Shown: one piece after another, positions 18,306-27,502 of the stretch
How the letters are laid out: each line of letters begins with the position of its first letter
How positions within the stretch are numbered: position 1 is the first letter of the stretch
Notes under the pieces: model-generated
Told to the model about the DNA's origin: nothing
The model's database searches: none
Seen by the model: only the letters and a program-made list of their open reading frames with translations
Position numbers and translations under genes: made by a program
Source of the DNA: JADKAV01 sp037045455
Lineage (GTDB): Bacteria; Actinomycetota; Actinomycetes; S36-B12; UBA10799
Reading direction: 5' to 3'
Assembly (NCBI GenBank): GCA_037045455.1
Contig: JBAOIN010000012.1
Coordinates: forward strand, 310,001-374,000
Length of the DNA stretch: 64,000 nt

Positions 18306-18494
18306 TCACTCCCCGTTCGCGGTTGCCTCGATCCAGTCGACGTCCTCGTCAGGCAGGGGCTCGTTGCTAGTTGCCCAGCCACCAGCCGCGATGATCGCCG
18401 CGGCCACCTCGGGTGCGAGATCCTCGCCGTTGTGGTCCATCAGCCACTCCTGAGTGGCAGCGTCGACATGGTTCCACCATTGCGAGACGGTCAT
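18306..18494 (-). CDS. small acidic hypothetical protein
   Basis: 62 residues from ATG 18494, starting MTVSQWWNHVDAATQEWLMD and ending in an acidic tail PDEDVDWIEATANGE. No signal peptide. The centre EDLAPEVAAAIIAAGG reads as two helices. Composition and codon use look coding, and it fills an otherwise empty gap upstream of the flavoprotein on the same strand, 55 bases away. Family not recognised. Confidence 0.5.
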   Translation of the reverse strand: MTVSQWWNHVDAATQEWLMDHNGEDLAPEVAAAIIAAGGWATSNEPLPDEDVDWIEATANGE

Positions 18495-18665
18495 GGTGAG
18501 AGGTTACGTCGGTTTGGTGCGTGGCGGTTCCCGGAGGCGGTGGGCGTTGGTTGGGCACAGGTGACATCAGATAGTCGATCAGGTACCCAAGTGTTCGCCG
18601 TCCGGTGTGGTGCGTGGCAGGCGGCTCGCTTTTCCCCTGACATCTATTCGTATTACGCTTTTGTT

Positions 18666-18914
18666 GTGGAGCAGATCAAAGGCAAGCCCGTCACCGAGCA
18701 GGACATCCAGGACTGGGCTGACGAGGCCGAACGCGGCTATGACGTTGAGCAGCTGCGCAAGCGTGGCCGTAAGCCGATCGGGGACGGACCCGGGCAGGTC
18801 GTCCCGGTCCGTATCGACGCGACCCTGCTCGCCGCGCTGACAGAACGTGCCGAGCGTGACCACGTGAGTCGTTCGGAGGCGATCCGGGCGGCCATCCGTT
18901 CCTACGTCGCGTGA
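18666..18914 (+). CDS. ribbon-helix-helix antitoxin-like protein
   Basis: 82 residues from GTG 18666 (the open frame extends much further 5' but only this part looks coding). The C-terminal 35 residues, VVPVRIDATLLAALTERAER followed by SRSEAIRAAIRSYV, form a CopG/RHH DNA-binding fold: one strand then two helices. The N-terminal half KPVTEQDIQDWADEAERGYD is the extended toxin-binding type. Its stop overlaps the GTG start of the next gene by four bases (GTGA), typical of a coupled toxin-antitoxin operon. RHH antitoxins repress their own promoter, expected in the AT-richer stretch at 18640-18665. Confidence 0.75.
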   Translation: MEQIKGKPVTEQDIQDWADEAERGYDVEQLRKRGRKPIGDGPGQVVPVRIDATLLAALTERAERDHVSRSEAIRAAIRSYVA

Positions 18915-19150
18915 AGGTTCACGACTCCGCACGGAAGCACGGGATCGCTGCGGAGGACGCCCTCCATGCCGCCGAGCACGCCGCGTTCGTCGCCAACCTG
19001 GAGGACGACAGCCCCGCGCGGCAACTGCGCCTTGGCTTCGACTCCGCTGACCGCCTCCTTGAAGTCGTGGTGCTGCGCTTCGACAGCGGAAACGAACTCG
19101 TCATCCACGCCATGAAGGCACGCCGCCGGTACCTCGACCTCCTCGACTGA
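18911..19150 (+). CDS. small toxin-like partner of the RHH protein
   Basis: 79 residues starting GTG 18911 inside the antitoxin stop. Reads VKVHDSARKHGIAAEDALHA at the start, LRLGFDSADRLLEVVVL in the middle and ELVIHAMKARRRYLDLL at the end. This is the pattern of a small actinobacterial protein group repeatedly found immediately after CopG-type proteins, with a BrnT-like sheet and a conserved terminal Lys/Arg-rich helix. An RNase-type toxin role is inferred from gene order and is not demonstrated by any catalytic motif I can point to. Confidence 0.65.
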   Translation: MKVHDSARKHGIAAEDALHAAEHAAFVANLEDDSPARQLRLGFDSADRLLEVVVLRFDSGNELVIHAMKARRRYLDLLD

Positions 19151-19278
19151 GCCGTCTCGCCTCGGGCCGCAGCGGGGGCCCCGTCCCACCACAAAGGTGC
19201 GTCCGCTCGCGGCGGTAGCCGCTGCCGAGGTCCTCACTCGGAGTTGGACTTCATCGGAGTGGTCGAGTAGCCCTGAGA

Positions 19279-20110
19279 TCAGCCGTTGGGGGCGCTTGTG
19301 GTCTCGCCGAGTTCGCGGCGCAGCCGGTCGACCAGTTCCGACGGCGCCGGATCCTCGGGTAGGAGCTCGCCGGGCAGCTCCGCGCCGGTCAGCCAGGCTT
19401 CGACCATATGCACGTGGAGGTCGGCCCGGCGAGCGAGCCAGCCGTGTGGAAGTCCAGGCGCGTATCGCGCCTCGGCGTTTGGCAGCAGCGCCGCAAGGGC
19501 GGCGTTGGCTGGTCGCACAGCGGTCTCCTTGCCGCCGGCGACCAGCAGGATGGGGGACTCGGAGCGCGCCTCTACCCGCGACACCCCGGAGCGGAAGCCC
19601 TCGATGAACGCCCGACGGAACGCCGTCGGCGACGCTGCTCGAAGCTCGGCCTGGCCCTGCTCATCCATGCATGCCAATCATCTGGGCGAACAAGCCGCTG
19701 ACCGCGCGCGTGCGCAGGAAGGGGGCCACTGCAGACACCCCGGCGAGGACCAGCGGACCCGACCGCGAGGTGAGCACGCCGGCACCGTCGATCACCACGT
19801 GGTCCACCAGGTCCGGGCGCCGGGCGAGAAGCTCGTGGGCGATGCCACCACCCCAGGACAGCGCCACGACATGCGCCCTGCCGGCTGGGGCCCGTGCCTC
19901 GACGAGCTCGGCGACCAACTCCGATGTGACCTCTCGGGAGACGAACGGGAAGTCCCTGCTCGCCCCGAACCCGGGAAGGTCCGGGGCAAGGCAGTGGAAC
20001 CGGTCGGCCAGCACATTGAAGTGCTCGCGCCACATCAGGCCGCTGGCGCCGGCGCCGTGCAGGAACAGCACCGCCGGCGCTCCTGGGACCCCTTGCTCGT
20101 GCACGAACAT
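19279..20110 (-). CDS. alpha/beta hydrolase, one frame break
   Basis: Serine hydrolase fold, about 276 residues. From ATG 20110: FVHEQGVPGAPAVLFLHGAG gives the oxyanion HG motif; CLAPDLPGFGAS is the second conserved strand; VVALSWGGGIAHEL carries the nucleophile Ser. The frame then breaks near 19663 (GG in GCATGGATG); one base removed continues EQGQAELRAAS into SPILLVAGGKETAV and GLPHGWLARR, which holds the catalytic His. Substrate unknown. The 128-base gap 19151-19278 between its 3' end and the toxin-like gene shows nothing. Confidence 0.8.
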
Positions 20111-20430
20111 GACGCAATACCTTCGCCCTGTCCTTGACCCTGCACCGCCATCATGGCAGGTGGCAGTGCCGAACGGCCCGTCGTCTCGGGATGAGACTCT
20201 GCGGGGGTCGGCCGCGGCCTGGCGTAGTCCCGGGAAACGCATCGGGACATGTGCAGCACGTGAAGCCGAAGCGAGATCGGACTCGAACGCCGTGCACTCA
20301 GCCAGCGGGGTGATCGGCTGGTCCACGAGTCCAACGGTAGGAGCGCCTGCTCGCACAGATGAGGTGCTCCGATACTCGGCAACTGATGCGTACCGGCCCT
20401 GTGCGGTTCTGGAGAAGTCCGCGGCTGCGC

Positions 20431-20557
20431 GTGACGAGATCCGCCCGCCGCCTTCGGCGCTGGGGCTCCCGATTCTCGCCGTGCTACCGAGCGGGTGACG
20501 AGAGCCGTCGCGCCCCTTCGGGACGCTCCTCCCGATTCTCGCCGTGCCAGCCTCGAT
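20431..20557. repeat. 63-base tandem repeat with tRNA-3'-end-like ends
   Basis: Two units: GTGACGAGA begins at 20431 and 20495, and CTCCCGATTCTCGCCGTGC lies at 20466-20484 and again at 20529-20547, exactly 63 bases later. The interior of each holds a different G+C hairpin with a CCTTCGG or CCCTTCGGG loop. The sequence AGCGGGTGACGAGA at 20490-20503 is identical to the 3' end of the neighbouring tRNA gene (20599-20612, complement). The remainder of the gap 20111-20430 has no recognisable feature. Confidence 0.6.
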
Positions 20558-20559
20558 TC

Positions 20560-20597
20560 AAAGCACAAAGCCCCCAAGCGTGGGGGCCTTGTGCTTT
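20560..20597 (-). terminator. strong hairpin terminating tRNA-Gly
   Basis: AAAGCACAA-GCCCCCA stem paired with TGGGGGC-TTGTGCTTT, near-perfect over 16 bp with a short AGCG loop, immediately downstream of the tRNA on the minus strand and ending in a T-run on that strand. Typical intrinsic terminator. Confidence 0.85.
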
Positions 20598-20598
20598 G

Positions 20599-20669
20599 AG
20601 CGGGTGACGAGAATCGAACTCGCACTGTCAGCTTGGGAAGCTGATGTTCTGCCATTGAACTACACCCGC
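20599..20669 (-). tRNA. tRNA-Gly (anticodon CCC)
   Basis: 71 nt. Acceptor stem GCGGGTG/CACCCGC pairs perfectly over seven bases with a T discriminator. D stem GTTC/GAAC, anticodon stem TCAGC/GCTGA with loop TTCCCAA (anticodon CCC), T loop TTCGATT. CCA is not encoded. Transcribed on the minus strand and followed by a strong terminator hairpin. Confidence 0.95.
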
Positions 20670-20742
20670 GGGACAGTCCCTTCATTATGCATGGCGCGGC
20701 GCCCACACCCCCGATGAGCATCCCGTGATCGAGCGAGTTTGG

Positions 20743-20861
20743 GAATCCGTTAGACCTTCCACCATCCGTTAGGCCGTTTCGGCCCGAAAGCCTCTAACGG
20801 ATGGTTGAACCTCTAACGGATGTCGGAAGCTCTAACGGATGTGCCGGACCCTAACCGATCG
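20743..20861. repeat. R1-related array of TAACGGAT octamers
   Basis: Six copies of TAACSGAT or its complement within 119 bases: two as ATCCGTTAG (20746, 20764) and four as CTAACSGAT (20793, 20812, 20831, 20851). The middle, GGCCGTTTCGGCC, is itself a hairpin. The octamer is the same one found in the inner arms of R1 copies (GCTAACGGATGCCCG at 4510, GCTAACCGATGCCC at 53891). Lies between the tRNA and the hybrid kinase start. Confidence 0.75.
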
Positions 20862-20944
20862 GGTTGAGCGCCCCGAGCAAACTGCCGATGACACGACATC
20901 AGCCCAGGGGCATCCAATGCCTGATCGTCGGGAAGGGACGGCCG

Positions 20945-23337
20945 ATGCGCACGGTGCCACAGGAGTTGTCGCAGGACCCGCGGGTCCGGTACGACGCGGC
21001 ATCCGCACGCGTGCTCTATCCCGTGTCGCTGTTGGTCGGAGTCATGTTCGCGGTACTGGCCCTCTTGCATCCGATCATGGTCGGCGGCAGTAACGGCCGG
21101 ATCCTGGCTGCGATCGCCGCCGCCAGCGCGGCTCTCATGACCGTCTTCGCGTGGCGCTGGCGGGGCCGTGAAAGCATCGCCCAGGCGCCGCTCTACCTCG
21201 CCGTCGTGTTCCTCGTCCTGATCCTCAACGCGACCGTGCACCTGTATCTGACCCACGAGGAGTGGCAGAGCACGAACCTCATGCTGGTCACGATCGCGAT
21301 CGGCATGGCCGTCCTGCAGACGCGCTGGTACCTCGCACTCACCGCGTTGGCGTGGCTGGGGTGGATCATCGGCGTGACCAACGCGGAGCGACGTCAACTG
21401 GCCGCACTGGGCGATCGCGATGGTCCTGGCCACGTTCATCGGGGCACTCATGCGCGCGGCCCGGCGCAACAGCCTCGACCAGGCCGCCGAAACGATGGCC
21501 CAGCAGCGTTCCATGCTGGAGGAGGCGCAGAACCTCGCGGAGACCCGGCAGGATCTGCTCGCCACCGTGAGCCACGACGTCCGCACCCCGGTGACGGGGA
21601 TCGTCGGCATGGTCGACCTTCTGCTGGAGCGGCCATTGGACGCCCGCACGCGGGAGCTGGTCGTGGGCGTTCAGAACTCGGCGGCCGGCCTCACGACCCT
21701 GCTGAACAACCTGCTCGACTTGGCGCGGGTGGAAGCCGGGCGGCTGGAACTGAACCCGACGGACACGAACCTGGAACTACTGATCGACGAAGTCCTGCAG
21801 ATGGTGGGGCCACTGGCCCAGCGCAAACACGTGCCACTGGTCGGTGCGTTGCATCCAGAGTGCATGGGCTGGATCCACGCCGACGGCAGCCGCTTGAAGC
21901 AGATCCTGCTCAACCTGGTTTCGAACGCGGTCAAGTTCACCGAGCACGGAGCAGTCACGGTGGTCGCCAAACCCACCACGATCAGCCGGCAGCGGTACGT
22001 GGACGTCGCGGTCACCGACACCGGTCCCGGGATGGGGGCCGCAGGAACTGGAGACGATCTTCGACGCCTTCGTGCAGGGCCAGCCCTCGGTCTACCGGCG
22101 TCATGGTGGTGCCGGGCTTGGGCTTGCGATCGCCCAACGCCTGACCACGGCCATGGGCGGTGAGTTGACGGTCACCAGTACGGAAGGCCTAGGCACGACA
22201 TTCCATGTCCTGCTGCCCGCCGGGACGCTTGCGGAAGAGCATTCGGACGACCCACCGAAGGCTGCGGGACAAGTCGTCGTCAGCGGCGATCCGATCGCTG
22301 TTGAGGCCGTGGCTATGGCGATGCGGCGGTTTGGCAAGGAGGTCATTCCCGAGTGCCTCGGCACGCCGGACACCCTGCACGTGCGCGTCGTGTCCGACAC
22401 GTCCGAACCCGAGGCAACGCGACCCCGTGACGACGAACATCGGCTGGTCATTCTCGGGCCCACCGTGACGGTCGCGGCCTCACCGACCGCCGGCGAGTAT
22501 CTGCCCCTGCCGTGGACCCGGGAACGGATGCTGGAGACGCTGGGCATCGCGTTACCCGAGACTGCTGTCGACCGGGTCCTCGCGCTGCCGACCGGACTGC
22601 GGGTTCTGCTCGCCGAAGACGATGCGACCAACCGCAGCCTGATCGCCGAGATGCTGCGCCGCATGGGTGCGACTGTGTCGACGGTCAGCGATGGCGCAGC
22701 AGCCGTCGAAGAGGTTGCCCGCGGTGCGTTCGACACGGTCCTGCTCGACCTCAACATGCCCGTCATGGATGGACTGGAAGCGGTGCGCGTGATCCGGGAA
22801 CGGCTGGCGGCGGTCGACGACCTTGCGGTCTTGGCGCTTACCGCGGACCCGGGCTGGATGGATCGCAGTGTGCTGATGGCTGCCGGCTTCAACGGCTACG
22901 TCCTGAAACCCACGACCAGGCGGGAACTGCAGATCGGGATCACGAAGGCTTTGGAGCGCTTGCCGGGGGAGGTGGCGATCGGCGCGAAGATGCCTGTGGC
23001 CAATGCAGTGAGCCTGGACACCGGTGTCCTTTGTTCGCTGTGCGAGGACCTCGGAGACGTGGGGCTGGTCTCGCAGGCCATGGAGGTCTACCTCGAGGAA
23101 CTGCCCAACCGCTTGGTGCAGTTGCATCAAGGCATCGAGTCCGGCTCGGCCGAGCAGGTGCGCTCCACTGCGCATGCGCTCAAGGGCGCCTCCGGGATGC
23201 TAGGAGCGATCAGGTTGCAGCAGTTGTGTCAGCAGCTGGAGACCACGCCGGACCAGAGCCTCTTGTTCGAAGTGTTCGGAGAGGCGGAACGGGTCGAGAC
23301 GAAGATGCGCGACTACGTGGCGTTCGGCCGCCGCTGA
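20945..23337 (+). CDS. membrane hybrid histidine kinase with receiver and Hpt domains
   Basis: About 796 residues across two frame breaks. From ATG 20945 (GGGAAGGGA upstream): five or six membrane helices (residues 25-165); HisKA with H-box LLATVSHDVRTPVTGIVGMV; HATPase with LKQILLNLVSNAVKFTEHG (N box), DTGPGMG and GLGLAIAQRLTTAMGG (G boxes); a receiver domain with LLAEDD, phosphoacceptor LLDLNMPVMDG and the LKP loop; and a C-terminal Hpt domain with phosphotransfer His in STAHALKGASGMLGA. One base too many near 21400 and in GGGGG at 22036 break the frame. Full His-Asp-His relay in one protein; probable output partner is the OmpR regulator at 25.7 kb (inference). Converges on the next kinase. 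Confidence 0.85.
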
Positions 23338-25096
23338 GGCGTTGGAGATCCGCGGGGTTGTGAGCAGTAGGATAACGTCTGGGCGACTTGTCGTTGTCCC
23401 AAATGGTCCGCCGAAAGCTCGTCTCCTCGCCGGCAGGAACCGGCCGACCACCGTGAGCAGCGAGTCCTTGGTGAACGGCTTCGTGAGGTAGGCGTCAAAA
23501 CCCGCCAGCAGCCCGGCCTCGGCGGCGCCGGGAGCCGCTTCGGCGGTCATCGCGATGATCGGGATGTCCGCGCTACTCGGGCCTGCTTCCCCGGCGCGCA
23601 CTTGCTGAGTCGCAGTCAGTCCGTCGAGGCGCGGCATCCGGATGTCCATCAGCACCGCCCCGTACTGGGTCTCCCGCAGCCGTTCCAAAGCCTCGATACC
23701 GTCGCCTGCCAGGTCGACCTCCAGGCCGCCGCCGGCGAGCATCATGGAGGCCAACTGCTGAGTGACCTTGGTGTCGTCCACCAGCAGGATCCGGCGGTTC
23801 GTCCCCTGCCGCCGAAGACGTGGTCGCGAGACGGGTAGGACCAGATCCACACCGCCGTTCGATTCGATGAACCGGCCGTGCGCCTCACTGATCGCCCGGC
23901 TGGCCACCTCCATGGTGCTCGGGTCGGCGGCATGGCCGCTCGACCGCACCTCCAGCACGGCTTCCCGCCCGGCCAAGTGAACCCGGACCGATATCGCAGC
24001 CGAGGGGTCGGCCAGGCGCATACCCGCAATCACGGTGTCCAGCGCCGAGCGCAGCCGCCCGGTGTCGATGAGCACTTCCTCCGCGGCGGTGGGGTCCACA
24101 GCCAGCGCTACCGGTCCACCCAGGCTCTCCTGCGCGGTGCAGATCTGGTGCACCGCGTCAGCCAGTACGCACATCTGCGGGCCCCCGACGTCCTCCTGCC
24201 CGTTCTCGGCCGCGACGTTCAGCAGTGCGTCGACCCGGTCCTTGAGCAAGCCAAGTTGCGAGCGGACCGTCGTCGTGTCGCCGTTGTCGAGGGCGGCCAA
24301 TGCGTTGTGCAGCGGCGTGGCCAACTCGTGGGTGACAGTGTTGAACAGCGCGCTGCGGGCACGGGCCAGTGCCTCGGCCCGGTCATGGGCTTTCAACAGA
24401 TCACTCGTGCGTTCCCGCACCGTGCCTTCGAGTTCCGTCCGGTGGCGTTCGGCATCCTCCCGCGCCCGTTTGCGCTCGATCACCCGACCGAGTTGCTCGC
24501 CCATGGGAGTGGCCAGTTCGATGAGATCAGGGTCGCGCTGGTTTTGGCACGGGCGTCATGAACTCCAGCACGGCGACCAGCCGGGCCTCGACCATGACCC
24601 CGAACGCGAACACGGTGCCGCCGCGTAGCAGCGCTTCCCGGGCGGGCAGCAGGTCGCTGGGCTGCAGTTCCCAGCGTGGCCCGTGCACCATCACCCGGCC
24701 GGGAACGCCCACGCCCGGGCCGAACCGGGCCCCGATTGTGGCGTTGCAGACATCGCTGAAGAAGGAGTCGGACTCCCGGCCCACCCAGATGCCGGTCGAC
24801 ACCAGCACTTCGGGATCGTCGCGGGCCGCGGTCAGCAGGTGTCCGACCCGCCACTCGTAGTCGTCCACGATCATCTGCATGACGGCTGTGAACGCCGCGT
24901 CGGCGTCGCGGGCGGCGTTCGACACCGCGGCGGTACGGGTCAGCAGATCCAGGGCGCGTTGCCGGGTGTAGAGCCGGCGCAAGGAGCGTTCGGCAACCTC
25001 CTCGGACTCCCGGCGAGCGCCCTTCTCGCGGTCGAGCCGGCGCTCGAGCCGGCCGATCCGCTCGTACGCCTGCTGGAGTTCCTCGTTCAGGTCCAT
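23313..25096 (-). CDS. GAF-histidine kinase-receiver hybrid with degenerate ATPase domain
   Basis: About 590 residues. ATG 25096 opens MDLNEELQQAYERIGRLERR, a coiled coil; residues 60-190 form a GAF domain; a second coiled coil leads to the H box NTVTHELATPLHNALAAL. The following ATPase region (ALDTVIAGMRLADPSAAI, EVRSSGHAADPST) lacks the usual N-box Asn and DxGxG, so ATP binding is doubtful. The C-terminal receiver is intact: ILLVDDTKVTQ, LMDIRMPRLDG, LTKPF. One extra C near 24545 splits the frame. The end is uncertain: as written it runs to 23200 through the neighbouring gene; a one-base correction near 23425 ends it at 23313. Overlaps the upstream H-NOX stop by 10 bases, arguing for an NO-sensing partner role. 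Confidence 0.78.
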
Positions 25097-25626
25097 GTCA
25101 CTCGCAAAGTGCAGAAGCCGTACCCATCGAGTTTGCACTGCGGCTGGGTGATCGTGACGGTCTCCCCGAACTGATCGGCGGCGCCCATGACCAAGCCCTC
25201 TGCGAGCGAGCACAATGCGCGATGCGAGTGGTACTCCATCACCAGTGGTGCCGTCGGATTGCTCCTCGAAACCGAAGTGCGGCGGCTGCGCCCCCTCGTA
25301 GAGCTTGCGGACCTCCGGATGGATGACTTCGTTCAGGCTCAGCAGGAATGTCCGGGCGCCGGTGTGCATCGTCGAAGAACTCGGGGTAACGCAGCCGCCA
25401 TCAACGGCAGGCTGCGCCGGCCCATGTATCGCAACAGCTGCCCCGGGGTGAGCCCGGTCATGGCCGCGGCGGAGTCGACGATCGCGCCGAGTTCGGAGTC
25501 GGGGTAGGTGGCTACGGCGCTGTACGTGCCGGACACCGGGGTGCCTTCCAGCAGGTCGTCCCAGGCATCAGCGCCATAGTCCTGCGAGATGACCTCCTCG
25601 ATCAGGTTGAAGATGATGCCTTTCAC
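25087..25626 (-). CDS. H-NOX heme nitric-oxide/oxygen-binding sensor
   Basis: Soluble heme-domain protein of about 179 residues, the family length. GTG 25626 has GGAGGT five bases before it. MKGIIFNLIEEVISQDYGAD is the typical H-NOX N terminus. LLSLNEVIHPEVRKLYEGA carries the proximal heme His, and MEYHSHRALCSLAEGLVMG the YxSxR motif that binds the heme propionates. The end CKLDGYGFCTLRVTWT also matches. Reading through needs single-base corrections near 25235 and two between 25370 and 25400. In known bacteria H-NOX binds NO and modulates a kinase or cyclase encoded beside it; here the GAF-kinase start overlaps this stop codon. Oxygen versus NO selectivity cannot be judged reliably. Confidence 0.87.
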
Positions 25627-25700
25627 GTCACACCTCCCTTCCGCACTATCAGCGTGACGGTTGGGTGTGTAGTTCGCTCTAGGGCGGGTTCAAGAAGGGC

Positions 25701-26388
25701 TCAAGATTTCGACTCGAAACGGAAACCCACCCCGCGCACCGTGTGGATGAAGCGAGGACTCGTCCCCGACTCCCCCAGTTTGCGGCGCAGATTGCCCATG
25801 TGTACGTCAACCACGTGATCGTCGCCGTACCAGTCCGGATCCCCAGACCGCGTCCAGCAACTGCTGGCGCGCGAACACCTGCCGCGGGGCGGATGCCAGT
25901 TTGCTCAGCAGATCGAATTCGATCTTCGTCAGGTCGAGTTGGGAGCCGTCCAGGATGGCCTCCCTGGCCCCGACGTCGATGCTCAGGCCATCGAACTCCA
26001 CGCGGCCACGTGCGTGCGGGGTGCGTGGCCGGCGGCGCATGGCCGCGATCCGCGCGGACAACTCGCGTGCCGAGAAGGGCTTGGTCACGTAGTCGTCGGC
26101 TCCTACCGTCAGCCCGACGACCCGGTCGACCTCCTCGGTACGAGCAGTCACCATGACCACGTAAGCATCGCTGAACTCGCGGATCCGGCGGCACACTTCG
26201 AAGCCGTCGATACCCGGCAGACTGACGTCCAACAGCACCAGTTCTGGGCCGTGCTGACGCGCGAGAGCCACGCCCGTCTCCCCGTCGGGGGTGGCCAGAA
26301 CTTCGTAGCCTTCCCCCTCCAGCAGCCGGGCACCGATCATGGAGTACTCGCGGCTGTCTTCCACGAGCAGGGCCTTCGAGCGCCGCAC
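25701..26388 (-). CDS. OmpR/PhoB-type response regulator
   Basis: About 228 residues. Receiver domain with ALLVEDSREYS, phosphoacceptor LVLLDVSLPGIDG, Thr in VMVTAR and Lys in VTKPF. The winged-helix domain begins near residue 125; LTKIEFDLLSKLASAPRQVF is its recognition of the OmpR class. The frame as written stops early at GLVRRRSRG; removing one G near 25838 (TCCGGACTGG) restores WYGDDHVVDVHMGNLRRKLG and the end FIHTVRGVGFRFESKS with stop at 25701. First gene of the minus-strand H-NOX/kinase group, 74 bases upstream of H-NOX, so probably the transcriptional output of that group. Confidence 0.87.
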
Positions 26389-26527
26389 GGGTTGATTCTG
26401 GCATCACTGGGGGGTGAGTTGCAGGTTCGTGCATGTCGGGGCTGATGCCATTGGATGGTCGAGCAGGTACCTGAAGCCCCTTGCGCTGGGGAGCCGCGGG
26501 CTCGTGATCCCGGTGTAGTCTCACCAC

Positions 26528-27502
26528 GTGACAGCCCCCCTTGCGCCGCGCCGCGTGCTCGTCACGGGCGGTGCTGGCTTCATCGGGTCGCACCTGTGCG
26601 AGCGCCTGCTGGAGCAGGGCCACGAGGTGCTGTGCGTCGACAACTTCTACTCGTCGAGCCGCGTGAACATCGAGCACCTGATCGCGGATCCGCGCTTCGA
26701 ACTCATGCGCCACGATGTCACGTTCCCGCTGTACGTCGAGGTCGACGAGATCTACCACTTGGCCTGTCCGGCCTCCCCCATCCACTACCAGCGCGATCCG
26801 GTGCAGACGACCAAGACCAGCGTGCACGGTTCGATCAACATGCTCGGCCTGGCTAAGCGCACGAAAGCCCGGATCCTGCTGGCTTCCACCTCGGAGGTCT
26901 ACGGAGATCCGACCGTGCACCCGCAGACCGAGGACTACTGGGGCAACGTCAATCCGATCGGTCCGCGGTCCTGCTACGACGAGGGCAAGCGCTGCGCGGA
27001 GACGCTGTTCATGGACTACCGCCGCCAGCACGGCATGGATGCCAAGATCGTGCGGATCTTCAACACGTACGGCCCGCGGATGGCCCCGGACGACGGCCGG
27101 GTGGTCAGCAACTTCGTCATGCAGGCCCTGTCCGGCGAGCCGATGACGTTGTACGGAACCGGGGAGCAGACGCGCTCCTTCTGTTACGTCGACGACCTGG
27201 TCGACGGACTGCTGGCGATGATGAACACCCCGGTCGAGGTCTCTGGACCCATCAATCTCGGCAATCCGCAAGAGGTGTCGATGCGGGAACTCGCCGCCCA
27301 GGTCGCGGCGGTTGTCGGCGTCGAACCGGACGTGGTCAGCGCGCCTCTGCCCGAGGATGATCCGTGGCAACGGCAGCCGGACATCTCGCGTGCCGCGGAT
27401 GCCCTTGGGTGGCGGCCGCAGACGTCCTTGGAGAAGGGACTGCAGCAGACGATCGGCTGGTTCCGGCAGCGCTACGCGACTGAGGTGGCCGGGTCGCCGT
27501 GA
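26528..27502 (+). CDS. UDP-glucuronate decarboxylase (UDP-xylose synthase)
   Basis: Extended SDR of 324 residues that converts UDP-glucuronate to UDP-xylose with bound NAD. N-terminal VLVTGGAGFIGSHLCERLLE; YHLACPASPIHYQ is diagnostic for UXS rather than epimerases; catalytic Ser in LASTSEVYG and Tyr/Lys in RSCYDEGKRCAE; RIFNTYGPRM and SFCYVDDLVDG follow. GTG start at 26528. Its stop overlaps the GTG of the next gene (GTGA). Together with ugd at 12.5 kb it completes UDP-glucose to UDP-xylose. First gene of the polysaccharide locus. Confidence 0.92.
   Translation: MTAPLAPRRVLVTGGAGFIGSHLCERLLEQGHEVLCVDNFYSSSRVNIEHLIADPRFELMRHDVTFPLYVEVDEIYHLACPASPIHYQRDPVQTTKTSVHGSINMLGLAKRTKARILLASTSEVYGDPTVHPQTEDYWGNVNPIGPRSCYDEGKRCAETLFMDYRRQHGMDAKIVRIFNTYGPRMAPDDGRVVSNFVMQALSGEPMTLYGTGEQTRSFCYVDDLVDGLLAMMNTPVEVSGPINLGNPQEVSMRELAAQVAAVVGVEPDVVSAPLPEDDPWQRQPDISRAADALGWRPQTSLEKGLQQTIGWFRQRYATEVAGSP

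Noticed and set aside
20490..20612. Integrated island at tRNA-Gly
   Set aside because: Only 109 bases between the duplicated ends and no integrase or cargo in the window.
20035..20721. 228-codon minus-strand frame through the tRNA and hydrolase start
   Set aside because: Crosses a tRNA gene and a terminator and is out of frame with the hydrolase.
20743..20861. CRISPR array
   Set aside because: Repeat unit is 8-10 bases, mixed in orientation, with irregular 14-30 base spacing; no cas gene is present.
25679..27370. 563-codon minus-strand open frame across UXS
   Set aside because: Antisense to UDP-xylose synthase and fused by chance with part of the regulator frame.
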